A DNA stretch of 64,000 nt, taken from Microstegium vimineum (Eukaryota > Streptophyta > Magnoliopsida > Poales > Poaceae). Shown here in pieces: positions 55,141 through 64,000 of the stretch (positions within the stretch are counted from its first letter, which is position 1; each line of letters begins with the position of its first letter). Both the position numbers and the translations under genes were made by a program. The notes beneath the pieces are model-generated. The model was not told the DNA's origin. It saw only the letters and a program-made list of their open reading frames with translations, and searched no databases. Where the stretch lies: positions 25,200,227-25,264,226 of the forward strand of contig CM039120.1 in NCBI GenBank assembly GCA_022036555.1. Direction: 5' to 3'.

Positions 55141-57019
55141 GAAGGAGGCAGGGGAGGCAAATGCGAGAAAGGAGCGGCCGACTCCTCACTCCCGGTATTA
55201 ATAACCGGGAGGCCAACGGGCGGATCCAGCAAACAAGCAAGTGAATCTCCGCATTTAATGCACGTGCATACTGCTTCCTCATATTCCTCTAGGATAAGGC
55301 GCACCTGTCGCATCATCGGGCTCCGCACCGCACCCCGCCCTGTATTTGCCACTGTTGCGACCGAACGGACATCTCCTAAAAAGGCGCGCGGCGGTAAGCG
55401 TTATCTTCAGAGGTAAGCAACCAACGACGGCCAGTCCGTCAAAATCTCGAGGGAACGAAGGCTGGCCCTCGAAAGGGGGTTCGACAGCCACCCTCGAGTA
55501 CCTGAGGACAGAAATGACCTCGGGTTATGGACTCCGGTCCACCCCCAAAATCTCGAGGGGACAAAGGCCAACCCACGAACGGGGCTCGACAGCCGCCCTC
55601 GAGTACCTGAGGTCTGAGGGGACCTTGGGTTATCAACTCCAGTCCACTCCCAAGTCTCGAGGGGGCAAAGGCTGGTCCTTACACAGGGTTCGACAACCTC
55701 CCTCGAGGACTCGAGCCCAACGGGCAGATCCAACAAAGGCACAGGTATGTCCCCATGTTCAATACAACTACCCACTTCCCCCCCTCCGCATTCCACAGGG
55801 TAGGACTTCACCTTTGGAGGCTAGCGGCGGATGACGAACCATCCGTCAAATCTTGAGGGAGCGAAGGCTGGCCCTTGCATAGGGTTCGACAGCCGCCCTC
55901 GAGTACCTGAGGTCAGGAAGGACCCATGGTTACGGACTCCGGTCCACCCCTAAAATCTCGAGGGGGCGGAGGCTGGCCCCACGAACGGGGTTCGATAGCC
56001 GCCCTCGAGTATGCGAGCCAAGGATGACCCGAGGGGCTAGGCGCGTGCCCCTAGCTCGAGAACGAACTCTCGAGGTCCCCTGGGACATATCCAAGGCATA
56101 ACCGTGGAATACCCAAGGATCCCTACGCCGGGAGGCATCGAGCCACTAGCTCCCATCGAACGGAGCTAGCACCAAGGTAGGCCATAGGGTCTTGCTTAAT
56201 GAGAACGCCTTCGGGCTCCTAATCGACCCCTATCAAATGGGGCACGAGTTCTCACATGCATTTTTACCCGTACCGGGCACCATTTCTATGGATACCTGCC
56301 CGACACCAGCTCATAGAGGACTTCGAGGCTCGTCCTAACGGGGATAGCACGATGCTCTTTGCCCCGCAATCTGAACGCAAGGATCCGTGGGTAGGACGCT
56401 ATGAGGTAGTGAAAGCCCAGCCAAGCAAGGCTTGAGGGCCCGACTACGCACGGCACCCCTCGACGAAAGAGGGTCGAAAACACTCGTGACCTGGCAGACA
56501 GAGTTGACCTCTCGGTAGGGGCGTTGTGACTCCAGTAACGCTCGAGGGAGCGAAGGCTGGCCCTCGGAAGGGTTCGACAGCCGCCCTCTAGCACCTCTTT
56601 GCAGGGAAGGGAATGCTCATAGCCTGGCAAACAGAATCGACCCCTCGGTAGGGCGCCACGTCTCCAGGTAACCTTAAATCCCCTCAATAAAACACATCAT
56701 AGCCCCCAGAGGAGTTCTTAATCATTCCTCTGGGGCCTCGGGGGCTACCCCCCGAGGTGCGCGGGACGGAGAATCGAACCTCTTACTGACCCTGCAGGTT
56801 AAGGGCAAAAGCTCCGGGTAATCCTTACTCCCCCCGAGAAAACACATATCATAGCCCCCAGAGGAGTTCTTAATCACTCCTCTGGGGCCTCGGGGGCTAC
56901 CCCCGCGGGGTGCGCTCGCGTGCACCCCACAGAGAATCGAATCTCTTACTAACTCTGCAGGTCAATGCCAAAAGCCCCTATGCGGATTCTCCTTATCCGC
57001 ACAGAGGCTCGGGGGCTAC
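55141..57019 (+). repeat. Repeat-rich 3' region of G2 with polypurine tract
   Basis: From about 55443 to 56600 there are five to six imperfect copies of a roughly 105-base unit containing CTCGAGGG, GCGAAGGCTGGCCC, GGGTTCGACAGCCGCCCTCG and GAGTACCTGAGG; spacing is regular at 55443-55660 and 55850-55990. At 56704-56735 and 56856-56887 are two hairpins (10-bp stems CCCCAGAGGA/TCCTCTGGGG, 12-base loops). CTCGGGGGCTAC occurs three times (56738, 56890, 57009); the last abuts the LTR and is the polypurine tract. No sense ORF. Confidence 0.8.
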
Positions 57020-58306
57020 TGTTTGGTACAAAGGCAAGGGGTACCCTAAACCCTTCGATAATTTAACGCTTAACATAGCAACCATTTTTTAAGACAGGAA
57101 CCAACCAACCTCTCAAGTCAGTAAAGAAGGGCCCATCACACGAAGGCCCCCTGCACCGGCGATAGCGACCAGTCGTGGGCCGGCCTGCTTCTGGAAAAAT
57201 GACGGACCAAGGGTCGAACGAACGACCCCTCCGCCTCTACCTCGACGCCGAATGACAGACCAGGGGTCGAACGAATGACCCCTCCGCCTCTACCTCGACC
57301 TCTCCGACTCCGCCTCTACTCTAACTGACGGAAAGGGGTCGAACGAACGACCCCCATACGGGAAGCTCGATCAGCTCACCTGCCCCCGGTATGGGTTAAA
57401 GGGAACCCGCCTAACGCCATGGGCGCCCACGACCGTAGTCAAATCCATCAACTCACTGCCATGTCCCGTACCTCCGTCGACTGTGCTGCCGCTGTAACCA
57501 CGTCACGAGTACGGACCCCGGAGGCACCCCTCGAGACACGAACAGGACGACCCTCGGCGACGTCTTCATGGATACGACGAGGCCACGCAGGGCTCGACCC
57601 CTCCCCTCGGCTGGGGGGCTCGACCCCTACCTCCAACCGCTCCGGTATGGGGTCCGTCCCATCCGCCCCGTCCCGCTTCAACTGTGGGACTCACGCCCGT
57701 CTGCAGAAGGACGACCCTACTGTGCCGCGACATGCCACGACATCTAGTCTACTGTCACCATGCCCCGGAGCACCAGAAGAGCGGGAAGGCCACGCCGCCA
57801 CAGTGATCGACGTCCCTTCGCCAACACTATGCCGCGGACACGCCTCCCACGCTACAACAGTTTAGGACCATGTACCCTCGTGCCTCCCCTTGGTCGATAA
57901 AAGGGGACGCCGAGATAGAAGAAAGGGATGATTTTTGGGGCCACTCTGGCACAAACCCACATTTGCTCGGACACTTCTCACTCTGACATCGGCTCTGATC
58001 CTCGCACTCACACACACTCCGTTGCTTGATCGACCCCTCAAGCAACCAACCGACCGCCTAGGATAGCTCTGCTAGCCCTAGGCCTGAGCTCATCCTGAGC
58101 ACCCCCGTGTAAACCTGCTTATACCCCCCCTGTACGATCACTTCGGTGCAAGATAATACAATCTATCCTCCCCCGCTGGACGTAGGGCCTTCTTTGCCCG
58201 AACTAGGATAAATCTTGTTTCCTTCTTGCATCACATCTGGGAGAGGGAGCACGCAATATACAAATTTACTAGCCGGTGGACTTGACCCCCGGGTCATAAC
58301 ACCGAT
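57020..58306 (+). repeat. 3' LTR of G2
   Basis: About 1287 bp from TGTTTGGTACAAAGG to ACACCGATA (terminal CA changed to TA). It includes repeats of GGGGTCGAACGAACGACCCC near 57205-57355, which are themselves palindromic. The right flank GTTAATTTG is Tekay-type LTR, the host site. Confidence 0.85.
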
Positions 58307-59954
58307 AGTTAATTTGTTAATTAAGCTTTGGTGTATCTTTGAAGAACTAATCAACCAACTAGGTTAAGTAATCTTAAACTGAACCCTGCTATTCAGTGTT
58401 GGTCACTTGTGTGATAAATTAAATTGGTAAATGACAATCAAAATAACTAACCACCAGTGAAGAGATATGCACCTGCTATAAAACAATTATGAAAGGAACA
58501 TCATGAGCATATCACATCTCAACATATTCATCGTCTTGCATGGGTTAAGATTATACCTTGTCTCATATCATTTGCATATACGCATCATACAGGATCGCAG
58601 GAGGAAGCAAATTACGACATTCCCCAGGAGCAGGACGAAGCCAATCAGCAAGTAACCAACGAAGGGCACGTGAACGAGGAACCAGAAGAGGAACTCCGGG
58701 AGTGTCCCGATCACTAGCCTAGCTCGTTCGAGAAAGGCAAGCTCTGGTGCATTTTAACCATACTTTATTATATTAACTTACTATGCTATACTATGTTGTT
58801 GCATTAAGTATAGGAGTTGAGTGAACCTAATTGTTGCATATCACCCTCCTTGCTTTTGATATCCTTATATCCTTGTTAACCTGTTAGCATAGTAAAGATA
58901 GATGCTTAGCCCTGCTAATTAAAAGTGACTCCTCGGTAACACAAGTCATGTATTGCTCTATGTGGTGAAGCCGAGGGTATGAAAGATATCATGAAATGGA
59001 AATATAACCGGGAAGGTTGGTAAATTGTACGTACATCTGAAACTGGCAACATCTAGGTGAGCTGTGCGCCCTAGGCCAGTACCTTGCATATGTGTCTGCC
59101 TTTTGGCAGGCTGATCGGGTGGTGTCTCTCTTGTCATGTTGAACACATGCCTCAACCCTTAGCTGGCAAGATAACTCGTTCGAGCCGTGAAACCTACCTA
59201 CTGGCTGAACCAAGAACAAAGCGAATCGCATGTCGGTGCGGGTTGTCGAGGACGCGGAGTGTAAGGCCGAGGCCAGCTAGCTGATCCCTAGGCTGGATGT
59301 ACAGGGTGTCGGGCGGTCCTCTGGCTTGTTGAGTATGATTCTGAATCGATCTTGGTTTGAATGGTACAATAGGCGACTGTCGCGCCCCCGTTCAAGGGCT
59401 GCGAAGTTTGGGTTAGGAATAAACCCTTCAGCCGGATAGGAAGTCGATTCGAGTCACGGTCTCTCCCCGTTAGTGAGAACTTGACAATTGCTACACTGGC
59501 ATGGGAACAATTAATTACTTGAATGGTTCTGATGGAATGATATGATGAGACTAGAAGGACAAACTGATCATTTTATGCTTAATCAAGTGTATTGTTTAGT
59601 AACGGTGCTAACTTATAAGACATGTAATATTTATAAAGATGGCTCTAATATTAAGTATTCAATCATAACTGCTTTTCCGCAAAAGAGAGTTCGACCTTGT
59701 ACCACCTCAAAAGCCTGCATTATCCTTGGTGTCTTTATTTTTGTCTAAGACGGGTAAGTCTAGCTGAGTACATTCGCGTCCTCAGGGCTTCGTTCCCAAT
59801 GTTGTTGCAGATGGGCAGATGTACTACGGGTACTGCATCAACTGTCTCTACCCTGCTATGGGCGACAACTAGGACTATGGGCGATGGTCATCTCTGAAGT
59901 CTCATCTATGCTTTTGTGAGAAATGACTTAGTAATGGCACTGTAATGTACTAAG
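58307..59954 (+). repeat. Tekay-type LTR, copy 3, 5'-truncated
   Basis: It begins at the point equal to about 37482 in copy 2 and overlaps copy 2 for about 1.1 kb, so it is a separate copy and not the continuation. Beyond the CACTA break point it supplies the rest of the LTR (compare the minus strand of 5080-4580) up to about 59954, where matching stops. No credible gene; small open frames are shared by descent among the copies. Confidence 0.8.
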
Positions 59955-60156
59955 TGTAATTAACAGAGAAATTATTCATCATTTCCATAGGAAGATAAAC
60001 ATTCATGTAACATATAAAGAGAAGGAAATATTACTGGTATTTTTAGCATATGGAAATGTAAATGCAAATGCAAAGATGAGATACTTACCTTCGTGGGGAG
60101 GGAACCTCTCACAAGCTTGCCTTTGACTTAGTGGCTTGGTGGGTACAATTGCGTAT
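59955..60156 (-). repeat. Fragment resembling Athila-like internal 3' sequence
   Basis: Resembles 63105-63300 (TATTCATCATTTCCATAG, then CTTACCTT...GGGAG...CAAGCTTG). It is therefore a second copy of the element's 3' internal region, lying on the other side of the LTR 60157-61865. Too short and diverged for more. Confidence 0.5.
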
Positions 60157-61865
60157 TGTTGGTATTTCTTATGACTATTGGATAAATCCGCAAGTGCACA
60201 GATTATACCGCTGTAGCACTTCACCAAGGAGTATTCCAAGGTATCGTAATTTATTTTATCCCAAGGGAAAGCTGGCTAGAAATGATAATTAGAGAGAGAT
60301 CCTAGAGAACACCTCAACTTAGTACCAACTAGTATAGAGGGGTAAACGATAAATGTGATAGGAAGGTGTTGATGAGTGAAGAAGCTACGATAAATGATAC
60401 TTAGAACGGACCTCAAAGACTAGCTGGGTGGGAGGATAAAGAGAAGAGTAAAGGGACTCCTATGTACTTCTCTTCACTTCAATATACTTAGCTAATTAAC
60501 TAGTCTAAACACTATAGTTTGTCTCCTCAATACAAGTATGCTAGGGGAGGGGATAGATCAGTAGGAGGACAAAACTCCTACCAGACAGCGCCCTCTTCTT
60601 ACGAGGGCCTTACCTTTTAAGAACTTGCCTATAAACACGTGGTGGAATACAACGACTAGACAAGGCTATCACCTCTTGCTAGCTACCACAAACAATCCGT
60701 GCAACAAGCGATAACCAAGGATAAGATGATGTATAAGCACCACACTTACACACAACTTACTACTTTGACTACAATCAATAACCAAAGCACCCTATGACAG
60801 GCAATGATCGCATACAGGAAAGGTCACAAGGATCACAGACTATGGGTATAAAGACTATCAAAGAGCAAAAGCATATAGCAAGACTATATCTAGTATAGAA
60901 ATGCTCAAAGTAAATACTAAGTAAAGTAAAGAGAAAGATATATATTTAATAAGATAAAGTCTTACAAAGAAGGAAAGATGCAACAGCTATACCAGACTCT
61001 CCAGAAGACAACTCCGGAAATCCCGAGCACAACTCGACTCAACTCTAACTCCCACACTAGACTAACTCCTAGGACAATCTAAGGAATAGAGCTTGTAGGA
61101 TTCTTCTTCTTCATGTTTTGAGAGGGAGGTATGGCCCTCTATTTATAGTAGGAGGGTAGAGTAGGGGCTACTTCATCGCCATGTCATCGATCCAGGGCCT
61201 CCCATCCTCCACCGTTGGATCAAACCGCCTTAGAACCGACCAAGTGGATGGTTGTGATTTCCACCATGTGTGGAGTGGTATGGTGGTTGGGGGGAGCCAA
61301 CCGACCGATATAGGCGGCCAGCCGATCGCCCTATAGCAGGTGGGCCCCCCCTCTAACTTCCTAGAAGTGGCCCCACTGGTCAGGGACCAAGTGGGGGCCT
61401 TGTGGGCCCAAGTAGGTGTCGGCCGACCCCCCTCCCTAGGGGTTCTGGCCCATCTCTGCTATCTCGATGCTGGACCCACTTGTCATTAATGCTAATTGCT
61501 GGTTCTAAGGTGGTTGTCACGTTTATCTCCTTGGTGTGGGCCTATAAATGCATGTGCTATTCTTGTGAGCCGTTGAGAGGAAACACAGAGTGATCCAATG
61601 GATAGATTTCACTCTAGAATGCCTCTCTTGGATCAGGGCCAAGAGGGGAGAGCCTGGTGGGCCCATAGGGTGGTCGGCCGACCCCCTATGTGGGTCCCAC
61701 TGGCTCTCCTTTGCTTCATTTGTTCATTCTTGCACTCAAACACTCATGGACATGTGGAACTAGTTATTTGATAAATTATGCTTATGATATGTTTGTTTAT
61801 CCTTGATCCTTGGATTGGTGGCAACATTTTAGATATGTAAAAGATGTTCATAATTTGTGCCAACA
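60157..61865 (-). repeat. L3 (Athila-like) LTR, full length, reverse orientation (L3d)
   Basis: 1709 bp. On the minus strand it starts TGTTGGCACAAATTATG at 61865 and ends ATACCAACA at 60157. TATA candidate on the minus strand near 61145 (reverse of CTCTATTTATAG). It is preceded, in its own direction, by a polypurine tract GCTTGGGGAATCT (61878-61866), so it is a 3' LTR of an element extending to the right. Confidence 0.85.
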
Positions 61866-63309
61866 AGATTCCCCAAGCTTAACCTTTGCTCGTCTCGAGC
61901 AAACAATCAAACTTAGCTCGATGGATCAGGAGTTGCTACTATGCTTAATATTTCAAGAGTACTAAGTCTACAACAATCATACTTCTCTTTTGAATGGAAA
62001 AGTTAGCAATAAAGACTCACCCATATCACCTTAGTCCTTCGTGGGGCTTATAGCTTTATCCTTTGTCTTGAGAGGTTTAGAGATGGAACAACTTGACTTG
62101 AGCACTATTTTTCTTATTCTTTCACAAGTTTCATATGGAGGTTTTTGCAAGATTTTGTAAAAGAAAAACTTAGTGTTCCTCAAATGGTACTCTTGAGTTG
62201 CTCATAAGGTGTATGATTCCTCACCAAGGCATATATCGAAGTTTGCCTTCTTTTATCCTAACTCTAAAGCTTATGTGGAGCTAAAGGTAGGGATCAAGGA
62301 TGTAGCAAACTTACCTTGCATATACTGTAAAGTCAAATTATGGATCCAAGGAGAGAAATGTCATACTCTTAGATCAAGATGTGCAAGTGTGTGGAAACAT
62401 GGCAAATGATCGATAATCCTATATTTTGATGATCTCTCTTTCCTAACTTATTATTTTGAGACATAGCTATCTGTTTAATTTTTTCTATGAGCCTTGAAAA
62501 TGCTCATGGTTTTTTTTCAAGAAAGCTTTGGAAATGCTCATAAAGATTAGGACTTTAGAATTACCTTGGATTTTTCATGATTTTGCATAGTCTATGTCTC
62601 ATTTACTAGTACTATACTAGAGAGAAAGTTTTTCTATTAGAGTATGGAGTATGAACTATGTGGAAATATAAGACATGTTTTTGCGCACTTCTAGTGTAGA
62701 AGCAGCATGTATATGTGGTGTGTACGTGATCTTGATCTTGGGAGCATGATAAGTCTCTCAAAAAGGGTCACAAAAATTGACCAAACCCAACACAAAGCAA
62801 GCAGCTTATGTAGAAAGCTTATATCATGAGAGAGCATGTATGGCTTTGGTAGGAATTTTCACCATTGAGGAACAACAAAGTGCTCAAATCATTTTAATAA
62901 ATAAAACTCCGATAGTCATTCTTGCTTAGAACAATATTATAGCAGCTCTTATCTTGTCATATCATTTCTCACAACAACTTAGACTTAGTTACGACATTTG
63001 CAACACACAAAAGTTTGAGGTTCATGATGGTTTCTTTTAGGCCAAGTAATCCATACTTAAAGAAGTACCAAGTTGTAAACTAAGTTCTAGAGAAACACTT
63101 AGTAGAGCAACTATTCATCATTTCCATAGAAGATATTAATTTTCATGGAACATGTGAGAGTAGAGAGAAGTCTTTTTATTTTATTTTGTCATATGCAGAT
63201 TTTTTTAAATGCAAAGCTAAGATAAGCAAAAAAATTGCATAAATATAAATGCTGAAATTAAAAACTTACCTTAGTGGGAGAGAGAATCTCCCCCAAGCTT
63301 GTCTTTCAC

Positions 63310-63513
63310 TCAATAATGCGGCGGATGTGGATGTTGTTGCCGCCAAAAGTCCCAACGCCGATGTTGTTCTTCATGCATTGCTTGAATGTCCTCGGTAGTT
63401 TGCTGGACGATGTGTGCTATCTCATCGTGCTCAACACGCAGCTCACCAAAGGTATTGGTGAGGTGATCAAATTGTTGTCGCAATTCACGATGCTCCCTTT
63501 CTCGTGTGGACAA
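63310..63513 (-). pseudogene. Coiled-coil ORF fragment of G3 (copy A)
   Basis: 67 codons: REHRELRQQFDHLTNTFGEL, then a short helical stretch HDEIAHIVQQTTEDIQ and an Arg/Gln/His-rich end (RRWDFWRQQHPHPPHY). Probably the C-terminal end of a Gag or late ORF of the element. Partly repeated at 63608-63985. Confidence 0.4.
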
Positions 63514-63582
63514 GAAGGATGCTCGTGCTATTTATTGTTCTAAGCAAGAATATAACAAGATAAGAGCTGCTATAATATTGTT

Positions 63583-63985
63583 CTAAGAAAGAATGACTAT
63601 CGGAGTTTTATTTATTAAAATTTTGGTTCTCGATATCTGCTCTAAAAGATTGCTCACCAAAGGTGTTAGTGAGATGATTGAATTCTTGCCGTAGTTCACG
63701 ATGCTCTCTGTCTTGTGTGGACGAGAAGGATGCTCGTGCTTGTTGCGGACGGGATGGTCGAGGAGGCATGCCACTTGAGGTCTGCATGGGACCGGAAGAT
63801 GCATCGTCTTCCTCCTCGCCAATAGCTCCTCGAGAAGGAACACCTTGCTCAAGATGAACAAAGTGTAGCCTCTCCTGAGCTCTCCTGTCTGAGCCTGCAA
63901 AATCTCTTTGTCCAATTCCTTGATCTGAATCAAGGGTTAGCTTATGAGTCCTATACAACTGAAGTTTCCTATTTGGAAGAGGCAC
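63583..63985 (-). pseudogene. ORF fragment of G3 (copy B), partly duplicated in copy A
   Basis: Contains PRPSRPQQARASFSSTQDRE, then EHRELRQEFNHLTNTFGEQ, matching the N-terminus of copy A. It then diverges into the right arm of an inverted repeat and stops. Upstream it reads GLY/SER-rich DDASSGPMQTSSGMPPR. No known domain. Confidence 0.35.
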
Positions 63986-64000
63986 CTCAATTATATGGCC

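Larger units (their letters stand above)
42700..58306 (+). mobile_element. Tat-like Ty3/gypsy retrotransposon (G2), 5' LTR truncated
   Basis: The order is partial LTR, PBS (twice), gag, protease, RT, RNase H, second RNase H, integrase, antisense gene, repeat-rich 3' region, polypurine tract, full LTR. A second RNase H after RT and an antisense gene between integrase and 3' LTR point to the Tat lineage (RIRE2-like). The right flank is Tekay-type LTR sequence (GTTAATTTG...), the host site. The left 690 bases of the 5' LTR are missing. Frameshifts and TAG codons break gag-pol, but the integrase catalytic region is intact. CTCGA-type words are very frequent in it. Confidence 0.9.
61866..64000 (-). 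mobile_element. 3' internal part of an Athila-like Ty3/gypsy element (G3)
   Basis: The polypurine tract and LTR to the left show minus-strand orientation. I see no RT, integrase or protease here. A second AAGCTTGGGGGAG occurs near 63288-63301, directly followed by a splice-donor-like AAGGTAAGT. Two related ORF fragments lie at 63310-63513 and 63583-63985. The stretch 61880-63280 has no credible gene. Athila assignment rests on LTR length and the GCTTGGGG polypurine motif and is tentative. Confidence 0.6.

Noticed and set aside
55443..56600. CRISPR-like array
   Set aside because: Units are about 105 bp, imperfect and contiguous, without unique spacers, and lie in a plant retroelement 3' region.

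Overview
This window is grass (Poaceae) intergenic DNA made almost wholly of nested transposable elements. I see no ordinary host gene, rRNA or tRNA gene. The plant/grass call rests on recognisable lineages: Tekay/Del-like, Tat-like and probably Athila-like Ty3/gypsy elements, a SIRE-like Ty1/copia element, a CACTA element with a Ulp1-type protease, and a Stowaway MITE. Species cannot be told from sequence alone. Most coding regions are broken by stop codons and short frameshifts.

Layout. 1-8318 (minus strand): 5' half of a Tekay/Del-like chromovirus (called G1): 4.0-kb LTR, initiator-Met PBS, an extra pre-gag ORF whose first 25 residues copy the histone H3 tail, then gag, protease and the start of reverse transcriptase, running off the left edge. 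8319-35074: partial LTRs of an Athila-like family (called L3) in tandem. One L3 LTR is split by a SIRE-like copia element (C1, 9277-30718), which is itself split inside its RT by a pol-less Tat-like element (G4, 16239-26286). Another holds a copia solo LTR (33112-34351). 35163-38606: second Tekay-type LTR, in the opposite orientation, with a MITE insertion; it is cut by a CACTA fragment (38607-41498). 41499-42699: an unassigned LTR-like fragment and a short repeat array. 42700-58306: a near-complete Tat-like element (G2) with gag, PR, RT, two RNase H regions, IN and a multi-exon antisense gene. 58307-59954: third Tekay-type LTR piece. 59955-64000: Athila-like LTR and 3' internal sequence in reverse orientation.

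How the parts work together. Each autonomous element carried its own gag-pol for copying and integration. G4 lacks pol but keeps a long gag and, antisense, a five-exon gene for a plant mobile domain (PMD) protein. G2 carries at the same position a six-exon antisense gene of the 'putative gypsy type transposon' (Transposase_28) type. Both antisense products have an N-terminal domain, a low-complexity middle and a coiled-coil C-terminus.

The strongest candidates for something undescribed are (1) the H3-tail-like ORF in a chromovirus-type element, and (2) the dense, element-wide GCCGAT/ATCGGC word that fills G4 in LTR, gag and antisense gene alike. G2 shows a parallel enrichment of TCGA-containing words. 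All counts are by eye; no search or alignment software was used.
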